Origin: Mytilinidion resinicola
Lineage: Eukaryota > Ascomycota > Dothideomycetes > Mytilinidiales > Mytilinidiaceae
DNA: 64,000 nt
Direction: 5' to 3'
Assembly (NCBI RefSeq): GCF_010093595.1
Contig: NW_022985449.1
Span: 245,410 to 309,409 of the forward strand
The notes under the pieces are model-generated. The model did not search any database. It had not been told where the DNA came from and saw only the letters and a list, made by a program, of their open reading frames with translations. The position numbers were made by a program, and so were the translations under genes. Numbering within the stretch: position 1 is the first letter of the stretch; every line of letters starts with the position of its first letter. Shown here piece by piece: positions 1-9,500 of this stretch.

Positions 1-240
1 AAAGCAAAAGGCAGCAAGCCGGAGCGCGCTCCGGCGGCGGCGTGCAGCGCTGTAGGCGCTGCGGCGAACCAGGGCACAACGCTCGTACGTGCAAAAAAGA
101 TGCAGAGGTTGCTGCAGATTAGGCTACAACTTGTATCTAGTTGATATCTATTGGCGTTGTGGAGTAATCAACGTTTAAGGCAGCTAAATATGATGAGGTG
201 GCCGACTCGCTTGTGTGGCCGACCCGCTTGTGAAGTACGT
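1..240 (+). mobile_element. 3' end of Fot1/pogo-type DNA transposon (transposase C-terminus and TIR)
   Basis: The frame starting at base 3 is open to a TAG at 120-122 and ends in a CCHC zinc knuckle (CRRCGEPGHNARTC), the usual C-terminal tail of fungal Fot1/pogo-like DDE transposases. A GC-rich inverted-repeat end follows at about 194-240 and a TA at 241-242, the target dinucleotide of this family. The same end in inverted form occurs at 4256-4302 and 5539-5588. This copy shows no RIP and may belong to a young element that continues to the left. Only the last ~40 codons are in the window. Confidence 0.8.
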
Positions 241-251
241 TAATACTGCTC

Positions 252-1461
252 TCATAAGTATATGAGCTTAAGAGAACGCAGATTACTCACATTGTTACTT
301 CCGGTAAGCTGGACGCCATGTGCAGCTGGTGAATATACATTTCCGGTTACAACGCCACGGTTGTTGTCGATTTTACCGTAAGTGACGTTCCCTTGAAATA
401 CCGAAAACTTTTTGCGATGAGCTACATAACGTACACAATGACTTTCGGTTTGATACACACTTTTCTTTTTTCTTGTTTCGGCTCTGGAGGCAAACGTTTG
501 ATCCAGCCCTGCAACTGCTCCGAAGCGCGGACATAACCACGTCTCTCTTCATCTTCGAATTTGCACATCGAAATGTGATCTGCCTCAATGCCAATAGGAT
601 CAACGCCAACGATGGTGGCTGAATCTTGCGTCACAATTCTTCCAACCGATTTTCTTCCTATTTTCAAGGACAGTTCCTCGAAGAAATTGGCAACTTCGAC
701 AGAATGCTCTTTCTGAGACTTTGCCCGACTCATTAAGAACTTTGCGAAGTTATGGTTGATAGCGACAAGACTATCAGAGTGCTCTTTGAGTGTTTCGATG
801 TTTTTGGGGTTTGTTTCGGTGAAGACCTTGAGAAATGTCTCTACGATTCCACCCCATCGGGCTTTATTTGAACCTTCAAAAGGCGTTCCGAAGAAAAGCA
901 CTCCGCGAGTAGCTTTCACGACACTTTGCGCTCCAATGTTATCACCGTGAGGGGATGAAAGAGCGTTGGCAACGACCAGCCCACCGAGACTATGGGCCAC
1001 AAAGATAAGTGGTTGTTCGTTCTGTCATTGTCAGAAGGAATGCGTCAGCCTGACCCAGTTGAAACATTGTCCGAAATTGGGGCTTACACTTTCGGTTCGG
1101 TCTCGTAATTTTGCTAAGTCTCCCAGTAATGCCGCAGAATGATCTCCAATGGTCGTCTGTGAGATGCCCTGCGTACCAACCGAGCCGAAGAAGCGTACCC
1201 AGCCTGAACTGTACCCGAAGGCCAGAATTCTAGCTTCAGGACAAGCCTTCGGTAGGAGATCCTTCGGCCAGAATACATGAGATGGTTCATGCGTCCATGT
1301 TGATTCTCTGCCGCCATTCAATCCGTGGACGAAGACAATGCTGGGATACAATCTTAGCGACACTTTACTTAACAGCGTGTTGCTAGATAATCTTACTCTA
1401 CTTTTGCATCTGCTGGATCGACAAATGGTTTTGATAATCCAAGAACTTCTGGAGCCGCCAT
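252..1461 (-). CDS. Alpha/beta hydrolase (DUF676/SesB-like) with Gly/Asn-rich tail; probably 3'-truncated
   Basis: I read four exons: 1461-1397, 1352-1088, 1021-461 and 407-252. The last intron (408-460) and the first (44 nt) are inferred. The protein has the lipase-type oxyanion motif VHGLNGG and the nucleophile elbow AHSLGG, and closes with the SMCKF....GY motif typical of the N-terminal hydrolase domain of fungal NOD-like receptors and SesB-like proteins. Exon 4 adds a tail with two GNV.Y repeats (FQGNVTYGKIDNNRG and VTGNVYSPAAHG). The tail ends at a GTGAGT that looks like a splice donor, and the Fot1-type TIR begins 10 bp after the stop. I infer that the gene once continued, possibly to an NLR, and was cut by the insertion. 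The hydrolase identity is firm; the tail exon is less so. Confidence 0.7.
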
Positions 1462-1629
1462 TTCAGCTACAATGATGAGTACCTGCCCCTCAAAGGTCGT
1501 CTGCTTCGTATGTTCAATGAGTCAGGGTCTGGATGGGACCTTTCGGAATAGAGTGCGAGATACTCAAGAATCAAAACGACTCGCATTGTCTCTCAGCTGT
1601 AGGCAACGATACGTATGGGCAGGCTGACT
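1462..1629. other. Upstream region of the hydrolase gene
   Basis: This non-coding sequence lies between the hydrolase start codon and the MITE. It would hold the promoter of the minus-strand gene, but I see no recognisable motif in it. Confidence 0.3.
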
Positions 1630-1634
1630 GCAGG

Positions 1635-1907
1635 ACTCAGGTTGAAATTGATGTGAACTCTGATTTCTATGGGTGTCTAGCTCGTTGTTTATATACTAGG
1701 TGAAGGAGGGGGGCCAGCCCCGGGGGCATAACGTAGTATCTCTTCCTGACGCGTTACTTGATTCATCCTGTTTCCTGATACAGTACTGATACCGTGCTGC
1801 AGCACTGCTGTTGCACTACCTGTTACTTCCTCCTGTATCAGCATGCTATCCTGATACGTTACTGCATATGAGTTGCTGACCCTAGGTTGTAGTGCTGCAA
1901 CCCGAGT
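1635..1907. mobile_element. MITE copy A, 273 bp, 5-bp TSD GCAGG
   Basis: The element is bounded by the imperfect terminal inverted repeats ACTCAGGTTG and CAACCCGAGT (9 of 10 bases pair) and by direct repeats GCAGG at 1630-1634 and 1908-1912. It has no coding capacity. Internally it repeats CTGATAC/GTATCAG several times. A second copy of exactly the same length at 54411-54683 differs by three substitutions and has a different TSD (GTATC), so the ends are firmly set. Neither copy shows RIP, so the transposition was recent. Confidence 0.9.
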
Positions 1908-1912
1908 GCAGG

Positions 1913-2794
1913 AGCCCCGGAAGCGCTAGACCCCTTGCCCTCCACCATGTTTGGGTGTCCCCAAAAGCCAAGCAAAGCAGGCTCTATAGCTACAATTCAT
2001 TGGTTTTCTTATATGCATGTGTGTGTTGGTAACGTGGGGGGTTGTACCTGACTGACCTATAGATCGAAGAGTCTTACGCCACAGCCTCGGCGATGCCCTT
2101 CATGTTCAAGGCTGTCTGATGTACCAAGCTCTACCGCGGAGTAAAAAACGTCCGGTTTGTGGCACGGTGAGCGACAGTCGGAGAGAAGCGGAACAAGACA
2201 AGGTGTGTAGCCAAAAGCTGTATCAATGATGGTTAGGAAGCTAGCTATTAAGCGGAAGGAGGAAAGATATACACAGGAAGCTGCTAAGTAAGCGGCTAGA
2301 CAGGAAGGGGCCGACAATCACCACTAATTTAGACAATGAACGGCGAGTTCGCAAAGAGTAAATGTGTCCTCCAATGTGTCTCCCATTATAATGGTGCTAG
2401 TCCCCAAATACTTGCCATAAATATAAATCCTCTAGTAAATAACTGCTGTCCTTCCTGCTTCTGCCGCCCGTTAAGATAGTAATAGATCTAAGTGCTGAAT
2501 ATTAATATTAATGCTAATCCCGATGTTGATGCCAATATTATCTATCCCTAATAAGTATATATCCTTTATCTAAAAAAAAAAAAAAGTATAGTTATTTTTA
2601 TTAACTTATTCTAAATAAAAACCCTAATAACTTATTCTAAACTAATTTAACTAATTATAACTAGTACTTAACTAAATAGTACTATATAGAGCTTAAAAAG
2701 AAGAAGTACTTTATATAGGATTTATAAGATTTCTAAATCTTTATAATAAAAGGTATAATTTAGCCTAGAAATAAGTAAATTTAGTTAAAAACTA
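1913..2794. other. Non-coding transition into AT-rich island
   Basis: GC content drops sharply from about base 2450, marking the edge of the RIP-mutated island. Around 2230-2330 the plus strand reads a degenerate Lys/Glu/Arg/Gln-rich stretch with stops that could be a transposase remnant, but this is weak. I see no gene. Confidence 0.4.
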
Positions 2795-3487
2795 GGGGAG
2801 GGCTAATCGTACACCCCCTAACGAATAATCGTACACCCCCTTTCGAATAATCATACACCCCCTACTTTACCGCTTCTGATTGGCTCGGAGGTCCGGCAGT
2901 AGGCCTCCGAACATTCACCCTTACGTCTATCTACACGTGTATCTCTGCCATATGTAAGCTTATACGTGAGACTATACGTAAGGCTATACGAATTGATATA
3001 GCTATACAGCCTCTCCGTTTTACGGCGCATCCTTTCCGATTTGTATAGCCTCACGTACGGCCTTACGTACGGCTATATAGCCTTTCCAATTTGTGTAGCC
3101 TTACGAACAGCCTCACGTACAGCCTTACGTACAGCTTTACGTACGAGCTGTATATACGGCTGCACAAATCGGCCCGGATGCACTGTAAAATGGAGAGGCT
3201 GTATAGCTATGCTGAGTTGTATAGCCTCGCGTACGAGCTCACGTACGAGCTCACGTACGGCCGTATATATAGCTGCACAAATCAGATAGGCTGCGCTGGA
3301 GGCTACGTGGCTGCAATTGGAGACAGCGTTCGGAATTAGTGAGCAAGTGAAGCGAGCCAATCGGAAGCTCTGGAGCAACCCTCTAAGCCAATCAGAAGGC
3401 GGTGAAGTAACAAGGGAGTAGGGGGTGTACGATTAGTCGTTAGGGGGTGTACGATTATTCGTTAGGGGGTGTACGATTAGCCCTCCC
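2795..3487. mobile_element. TA-flanked TIR element with CACCCCCT-array ends (copy 1)
   Basis: Both ends begin with G(G)GGAGGGCTAATCG and carry three tandem units of about 16 bp (AATCGTACACCCCCTA type) in inverted orientation. The TIR continues through TTCTGATTGGCT and so is roughly 95 bp long. TA dinucleotides flank it at 2793-2794 and 3488-3489, which suggests a Tc1/mariner-like non-autonomous element. The interior has no convincing ORF but many ACGTACG-type palindromic units. It is less RIPed than the DNA on either side. A relative lies at 28443-29427. Confidence 0.75.
2940..3280. repeat. Array of palindromic ACGTACGGC / CTATACG units
   Basis: Within the TIR element, units such as CTTACGTACGGCTATA recur in both orientations. 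They give weak open frames on both strands (for example Ser-Leu-Thr-Tyr and Val-Arg-Glu repeats). I read these as products of the repeat, not genes. Confidence 0.6.
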
Positions 3488-3489
3488 TA

Positions 3490-4253
3490 AAAACTAATAT
3501 TATTATAAGGTTTATTATAATTCTAAAGTACAAAATTTAGGGGCTTATATTAGTATAGAACTTAGTTCTATTTTATATAATATAGGTAGTAAATAAGCTA
3601 TATACTCTACTAAAAAAATATAATACAATTAACCCTATAGTATTTTAGAAATACGACCTAAAAAGGGCCCCTAGGGGCTATTTAAGGCCCTGCAAATAAA
3701 TATACGCAGCCTTAAAGCCCTATAAGTAGTACTAGCGGTATTATAGTAGGTATACCACGGATTATAACCCCTAATACGCAGTTGTCTTAGTAATAGCATT
3801 AATAACAACAATAATAATAACAACGCTAAAACTAATACTAAAACCCGAAGCCTATTATAAACGTCTACTAAAACGTCTAAAACCTTATTAATAAAGTATA
3901 TAGTATATAAAACCTTCTATAGAATAAGCTAATCTAATTTCTTAAAATAAATATAATTATCTAAACCCTTTATAACTTTATAGAACGCGTTCTATTTAGC
4001 CTTTTAAATACTGCAGATAATCTATAGCAAACTCTATAGAAAAAGCTAATAAAATTAATAAAGGATATAAAAAAGAAGTATATACGTTGTTAATATACAG
4101 GAAGATATATACTATAGCAGTAGCAGCAGTAGTAGCAGTAGTAAGTATAATACTATTAGCTATACTAAATAGTATAGCTACGCAATATAGGAAGGTTACA
4201 GGAAATAGGTAGTATATAAGGCAGCCTATAAATGTTTATAAAATTACTATCTA
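3490..4253 (+). mobile_element. Tad-like LINE fragment, 5' region, RIPed
   Basis: This is the reverse complement of the 5' part of the minus-strand LINE at about 13320-13960. Shared landmarks are the GGCCCCTAGGGGCTATTTAAGGCCC stretch region near 3660 and the AATAGGTAGTATATAAGGC stretch near 4205. It breaks off at 4253 where a Fot1-like element starts at a TA. It is heavily RIP-mutated with no open frame. Confidence 0.65.
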
Positions 4254-4255
4254 TA

Positions 4256-5536
4256 ACGTACTCTATAAGTAAGCGGGCCTTCTAAATAAGCGGGCTACTC
4301 TATTACTAAAACGCGATGCAAAATATAAATTACTCTATAATACTAATAGATATTAACTTAATATAACTTGCAGTCTAATCTATAACAATTTCCTTATCTT
4401 TTTAATATATATAAATATTATATCCTATTTTACTGCAGCGCCTATAGCGCGCTTACTACTATATACTTCTACCTAGGCGCCTTCTTATTTAATATATTTC
4501 GCCCTTAATTTGTTTATTAGCTTCCTTTTAAGCAATTATTTCAGAGCCCTGTGCCTTTATTAGGACTTTTTACCTCTAAATTTGCTTTTTTTTGCGCTTT
4601 CTACGCTTTATAGCGGCCTTATTTGCCTTTTAAAAGCTTATAACCTAATTACGCAATAATACTGCCCTATATATCTGTACTTTAGCGCCTCTAATAAGTA
4701 AATTAAGCAACTTAAGAATTATAGTAGAAGAGCTATTTTAATATATTTAAATGCAATTATAAATTAATGCTAATTAAGAGCTAGCTTAAAAGTATTACTT
4801 AGTGTTTTTAAGTTCTATTAAGCCTCTATAGCGGCAGGCAATAGTATATAAAAAATATTATTAAGCTTTAAAAGCACTGCCTCTAAATTAAGCAGTATAA
4901 GGCCGGCGCCTTAAAAGCTTACGCAGATATTACTTTTTATAAATAAGTTATTAAATACTGCTTTAAAAGCTAGTAGGAACTTAAGCTTTATAATATAGTT
5001 AATATAGTTGCGCACTAAATCCTTAATTTAGCGACTATACACTTTTTTTAATAGCGTAAAACAGCCTATATTAAGCGGCTATAATAGATATAAAGCGTGC
5101 GGCGGTATATATAGCGTAATAATATTATTCTCCTTATAAAGCTCTTTAAATTTAAGTAAGTTATAGCCTTTATAGCTATCTAAAATAAGCAGGTAATATA
5201 TACCTATAGTGCGGTCCTTTATATACGTATTAAAATATTACAGCTATATAATACTAAGCTTATTTATTATCCAGCTATTATTACTTACTACTATAGCCTA
5301 GTTTAGCAGTATATTACTGCCTTTATACTATATAAAGAGGTAGTAATTACCTATAAGGATAATAAATAGCAGGATTACCTATCTATAAGTATTAATAGCC
5401 TTAATTATAGTAGCCTACTTATAATTACCTAGTTATATAGCTTTTAGTTAATTTTGTTTTTTAGAGCCTATAATAACTACTTCTATTAAAATAATACCTA
5501 TCTAGAAGCCGGTTTTATTAAAGTTATAGAAGTTAT
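4256..5536 (-). mobile_element. Fot1/pogo-type transposon, RIPed copy 1 (interrupted)
   Basis: The left TIR is at 4256-4302 after a TA. The reverse complement of about 4390-4470 matches the zinc-knuckle tail of the element at the left edge of the window, and the rest aligns with copy 2 to its right. The element stops at 5536 where copy 2 begins. The continuation after copy 2 (7394 on) matches for only about 20 bp, so the remainder is lost or unrecognisable. It is full of RIP stops and inactive. Confidence 0.7.
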
Positions 5537-5538
5537 TA

Positions 5539-7391
5539 ACGTGCAATACAAGCGAGCCGGCCACCTAAGCAAGCCGGCTACCTTATTAACTCTTAATAGC
5601 TTTAAACGTAGATTGCTCTACAACGCTAATAGATATTAACTTAATTTAATTTGCAGTCTATTCTATAATAACTTCCTTATCTTTTTAACACGTATAAGTA
5701 TTATATCCTGTTTCGCCGCAGCGCCTATAGCGCGCTTGCTGCCGTGCACTTCCACCTGGGCGCCTTCTATTTTAACGTATTTCGCCCTTAATTTATTTAT
5801 TAGCTTTCTTTTAAGCGATTATATTAGACCTCTATACCTTTATTAGGACTTTTTGCCTCTAAATTCGCTTTTTTTTGCGCTTTCTACGCTTTATAGCGGC
5901 CTTATTCGCCTTTTAAAAGCTTATAACCTAATTACGCAATAATACTGCCCTATATATTTATATCTTAGCGCCTCTAATAAGCAAATTAAGCAACTTAAGA
6001 ATTGCAGTAGAAAAGCTATTTTAATACATTTAAAAATAATTATAAATTAAAGCTAATTAAAAGCCTAGCTTAAAAGTATTACTTAGTATTTTTAATTCCT
6101 ATTAAGCCTCTACTATAGTAAAAGGCAACAGCGTATAAAGTATAATATTAAGCTTTAAAAGCACTACCTTTAGATTAAGCAGTATAAGGCCGGCGCCTTA
6201 AAAGCTTGCGCAAATATTGCTTTTTATAAATAAGTTATTAAATACTACTTTAAAAGCTGGTATAAACTTAAGCTTTATAATATAGTTAATATAGTTGCGC
6301 GCTAGATCTTTAATTTAGCAACCGTACGCTTTTTATAACAGCGCAAAACAGCCTATATTAAGCGGCTGCAATAGATATAAGGCGTGCGGCGGTATATATA
6401 GCGTAATAATATTATTCTCCTTATAAAGCTCTTTAAATTTAAGCAAGTTATAGCTTTTATAACTATTTAAAATAAGCAAGTAATATACGCCTATAGTGCG
6501 GTCCTTTATATATATATTAAAATATTACAGCTATATAATACTAAGCTTATTTATTATCCAGCTATTATTACTTACTACTATAGCCTAGTCTAGCAGTATA
6601 TTACTGCCCTTATACTATATAGAAAGGTAGTACTTACCCGTAAGGATAATAAACAGCGGGATTGCCTATTTATATACGTTAATAGCCTTAATTATAGTAG
6701 CCTACTTATAATTACCTAGTTATATAGCTTTTAGTTAATTTTATCTCTTAGAACCTATAATAACTACTCCTGTTAAGATAACACCTATTTAGAAGCTGGT
6801 TTTATTAAAGTTATAGAAGTTATTATCTATAATACTATACTTTGCCTTTATATTATATATAAGCTTAAACTATAGTATAATAATCCTTAGATCTTTATAT
6901 AAAGCTTTTTAGTAATTATACTTTTAATTAAACTATATTTAAAGCTTATTAGTCTGCTTAACAAAGTTATATAGCCAGTTTTTACTAACCTGGCCGGCAC
7001 CGCGCTTTCTAAGTAACTTATTAGCTATATTTTTTATAGTATTTAAGCTAGGCGTAAACCCTTATAAATCTAGATTAAGTATATATTTAATAATAACTAA
7101 TTCCTCTAGCTTTGCAAGCTTTTTTAAATTAGGCTTATAATCGCGTTAAGCGGTAGTTCCGGCGCGTTGGTTTTAGAGCGTGCTTCTAGGGACGTTGTAT
7201 ATTACAACAGCGCGTTATTCGCTTTAAAGTTAATTCTTATTAATTGCTAAAATAGCTAGGCAGATTCGGCCTTTTTTTTTGATTAATTATATATTATATT
7301 ATTAAAATATAGTAGTTAAAAGCTAATAGAGCGCGTTTTAGTAATAAGGTAGCCGGCTTATTTAGGTGGCCGGCTCGCTTATATTGCACGT
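5539..7391 (-). mobile_element. Fot1/pogo-type transposon, RIPed copy 2 (full length, 1853 bp)
   Basis: Inverted ends ACGTGCAATA...TATTGCACGT, each extended by a GC-rich ~48-bp repeat, are flanked by TA at 5537-5538 and 7392-7393. The length matches the ~1.9 kb usual for Fot1. The transposase reads right to left. Near 7000 a CENP-B-type helix-turn-helix remnant (LLRKRGAGQV..NW) can be read, and near 5690 the zinc-knuckle tail. The frame is destroyed by RIP-type TA-rich stops. It lies inside copy 1. Confidence 0.8.
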
Positions 7392-7439
7392 TACTACTCT
7401 ATACTATACTTAAATTTTAGCTTATATTATTAGGGCGTT

Positions 7440-8185
7440 GTTTTCTAGTTTAGTTTTATTAGGGGAAAAAAAGCGTGTATAAGCCTATTATATATATAAG
7501 CTAGTAGCCCCTTCTATAGTTCTATAGAAAAAACTTTATAAACCTAACTATCTATTCTAGTACTTATTAAATCTATAGGTTATATATTATATATTTATAT
7601 AATACGTAGTTAAACACCTCTAATATATTTAAGCTAAAAAGTAATACTATAAACTATTAGTTTCCTTTTTATATAGCGTGGATTTATTTAGTAAAAAGCT
7701 TAAGTGCTATCTATATTAAGCGTTATAGTTATTCTATTTAACTAAATAGAAGCATATTTTTTTCTTCTGCAATTTTTAATAGTTATATAGCTATAATTTA
7801 TTTAAGCAGCTTACTTATTACCTCTAGTAGGGTAATAAGCCTATAGGCCTTTACTATTATATAAAATACTTTTTAGAGCTTATATAGCACTACTATAATA
7901 GAATTTTTAAATAGCTAAAAATAGTGTTTTTTATATAGGCACCTTATAAAAAACTAAGCTAGTATAGGTGCTAGCTATGTTTTACACTTTTTAAGAAATC
8001 TATTAGTAATTTTTATAATACCTAGGGCTTTATTTAAAGTAGTTCCTATTAGCGCTAAAAAAAATATCCTTAATTATAATATCTAGTATAGTATTATATA
8101 GTTCCGGGTATTAGAACCTTTCTAGGTTAAATAAGTCTGTATTAAATAGAGGTAAAAAGAACTGCTTTACTAGTATATTATTATT
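7440..8185 (-). mobile_element. Tad-like LINE fragment (RT region), RIPed
   Basis: The segment from about 7495 to 8185 is colinear with 10200-10885 of the adjacent LINE and in the same orientation, for example the shared CTTTATAAACCTAACTATCTA. It is therefore part of a second LINE copy covering only part of the reverse-transcriptase region. Stops are frequent. Confidence 0.65.
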
Positions 8186-8639
8186 ATTATTAGGTTCTAT
8201 TAGGCCGATTTAGCTCCCGTTAGGGTCCATGCAGCTGTTCTATCTAGGCTAGTTTACAAGGACAAACCGTTTGCTGCCATGCAGCGTTCGGATGAAAACC
8301 CCGTCCTCTGCGGTGTATAGCGCTGAGCGCTCTTCTCGTTGTTGTATAGCTATTGGGGACACGTGGTAGATCTATCAAGTCCACGACGGAATAAGCCATC
8401 GTGATGCGTCTTCCTAAATCTGTCCGGGTTTTGCAGTCGTCCTCCTAGGCGCGGGTCGAGTTGATTCCGGAGTAGTGAGCTGGTTTAGGATTAGCGTGAG
8501 GGCACGCGTGCTGTCGTTTCGCACGCGTGCCCTTCGTCAAGGCGTTGGTCCTTGAATTGAATGATGTATGTGGGGGTAGTGCTGTATAGGCTGCGATATA
8601 TGTGGGGGCTGCGGTATACGGGTGGATACAGCTGTTGGG

Positions 8640-8750
8640 TGGGTGCGTGATATAGGCGGCGTAGTATGCGTAGTGTGTGTAGTATGCGTAGTGTGTGTAG
8701 TATGCGCAGTATGCGTGGTATGCGTAGTATGCGTAGTATGCATAATTATG
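8640..8750. repeat. Short tandem repeat, TAGTATGCG-type units
   Basis: About ten units of TAGTATGCG or GTGTGTAGTATGCG lie next to the LINE ORF2 stop, probably in its 3' UTR. They give a His/Thr-Tyr-Ala repeat in minus-strand frames, which I do not consider a protein. Confidence 0.7.
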
Positions 8751-8773
8751 TAAAGTTGTAGGAGGTGGAATGC

Positions 8774-9500
8774 CTACGTCTCCGCCTCTGCCATCTCTCT
8801 GGCCACCGAGAGGTATGGCAGGAGGTCCGTCCTTTGGAGGAGCCATTGGGCCACGGCCTTTCTTCCTTTCTGGCTTCTGTAGAGCTGTTCATACGTCCTC
8901 GTCTTGGCCTTCTGGAACAGCTCGCCCCTGCCCTCAACGTGTCTTCCGCAACTCATCACAATGTGTCTTGGGGATTGGAGGCTATGCCCGCAAGGGCATG
9001 CCGGCGTCGGGTGGCCGGGCACTCTCATACGGTGGAGGTAACCGTTGAGCCCTATATGCTCCGTCCGTAGGTTCGTGATAATTGTGCTCTCTACCTTCGT
9101 GAGTCCTTTGTGTAGTGCCTCTTGTCGTTTGCTCCATTTAGTGTCGAGTGCTGGTGTTGGGGGTCCTTGGCGTAGTTCTTTACGGTAGGCTTCCCATTCC
9201 TTCTTCCACTTCTCTTCGTATTCATCCTGGATCATGCCACGCCTCGTGCGCCTATAGGATTCTTCCGATTCGCCTTCGTATCGTGCGGCTAGCCGTGATG
9301 CCTTCGCCGCAAGCTTGCGGAGTTCGTCGCGCCTGCTTGGGCCGTACTGTGGTGTTCCTTTCGGCCTGTATTTAGCACGGACCGTTTCTCTTATGCGGCT
9401 GCATTAGGTTTCAATGTGCTCGCGGGCTGGCCCCTCGCGTGTGCGGTCCGCGTAGGCCACCGTAAGTTCCTCCAGCTTTAGCCGGAGTGGAGGGCATAAT
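8774..9500 (-). pseudogene. LINE ORF2 C-terminus, low-RIP segment
   Basis: The clean frame 9235-8774 encodes the C-terminal Cys/His region of a Tad-like ORF2 (LRTEHIGLNGYLHRMRVPG then PACPCGH and MSCGRH). The upstream frame continues in register through YGPSRRDELRKLA and ETAQNQCLYAILG, broken only by a TAA at about 9407. It is the best-preserved retrotransposon coding sequence in the window. Confidence 0.8.

Noticed and set aside
3041..3378. Repeat-encoded ORFs (Ser-Leu-Thr-Tyr and Val-Arg-Glu repeats)
   Set aside because: They arise from the palindromic ACGTACG array and are open on both strands, with no protein features.
2795..3487. Interpretation of the TTAGGGGG-containing arrays as a telomere or internal telomeric repeat
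   Set aside because: The units are ~16 bp, limited to three per end, inverted at the two ends and bounded by TA, as expected of a transposon.
8445..8846. 133-codon minus-strand ORF with Tyr-Ala-His-Tyr repeats
   Set aside because: It comes from the TAGTATGCG tandem repeat at the end of the LINE.
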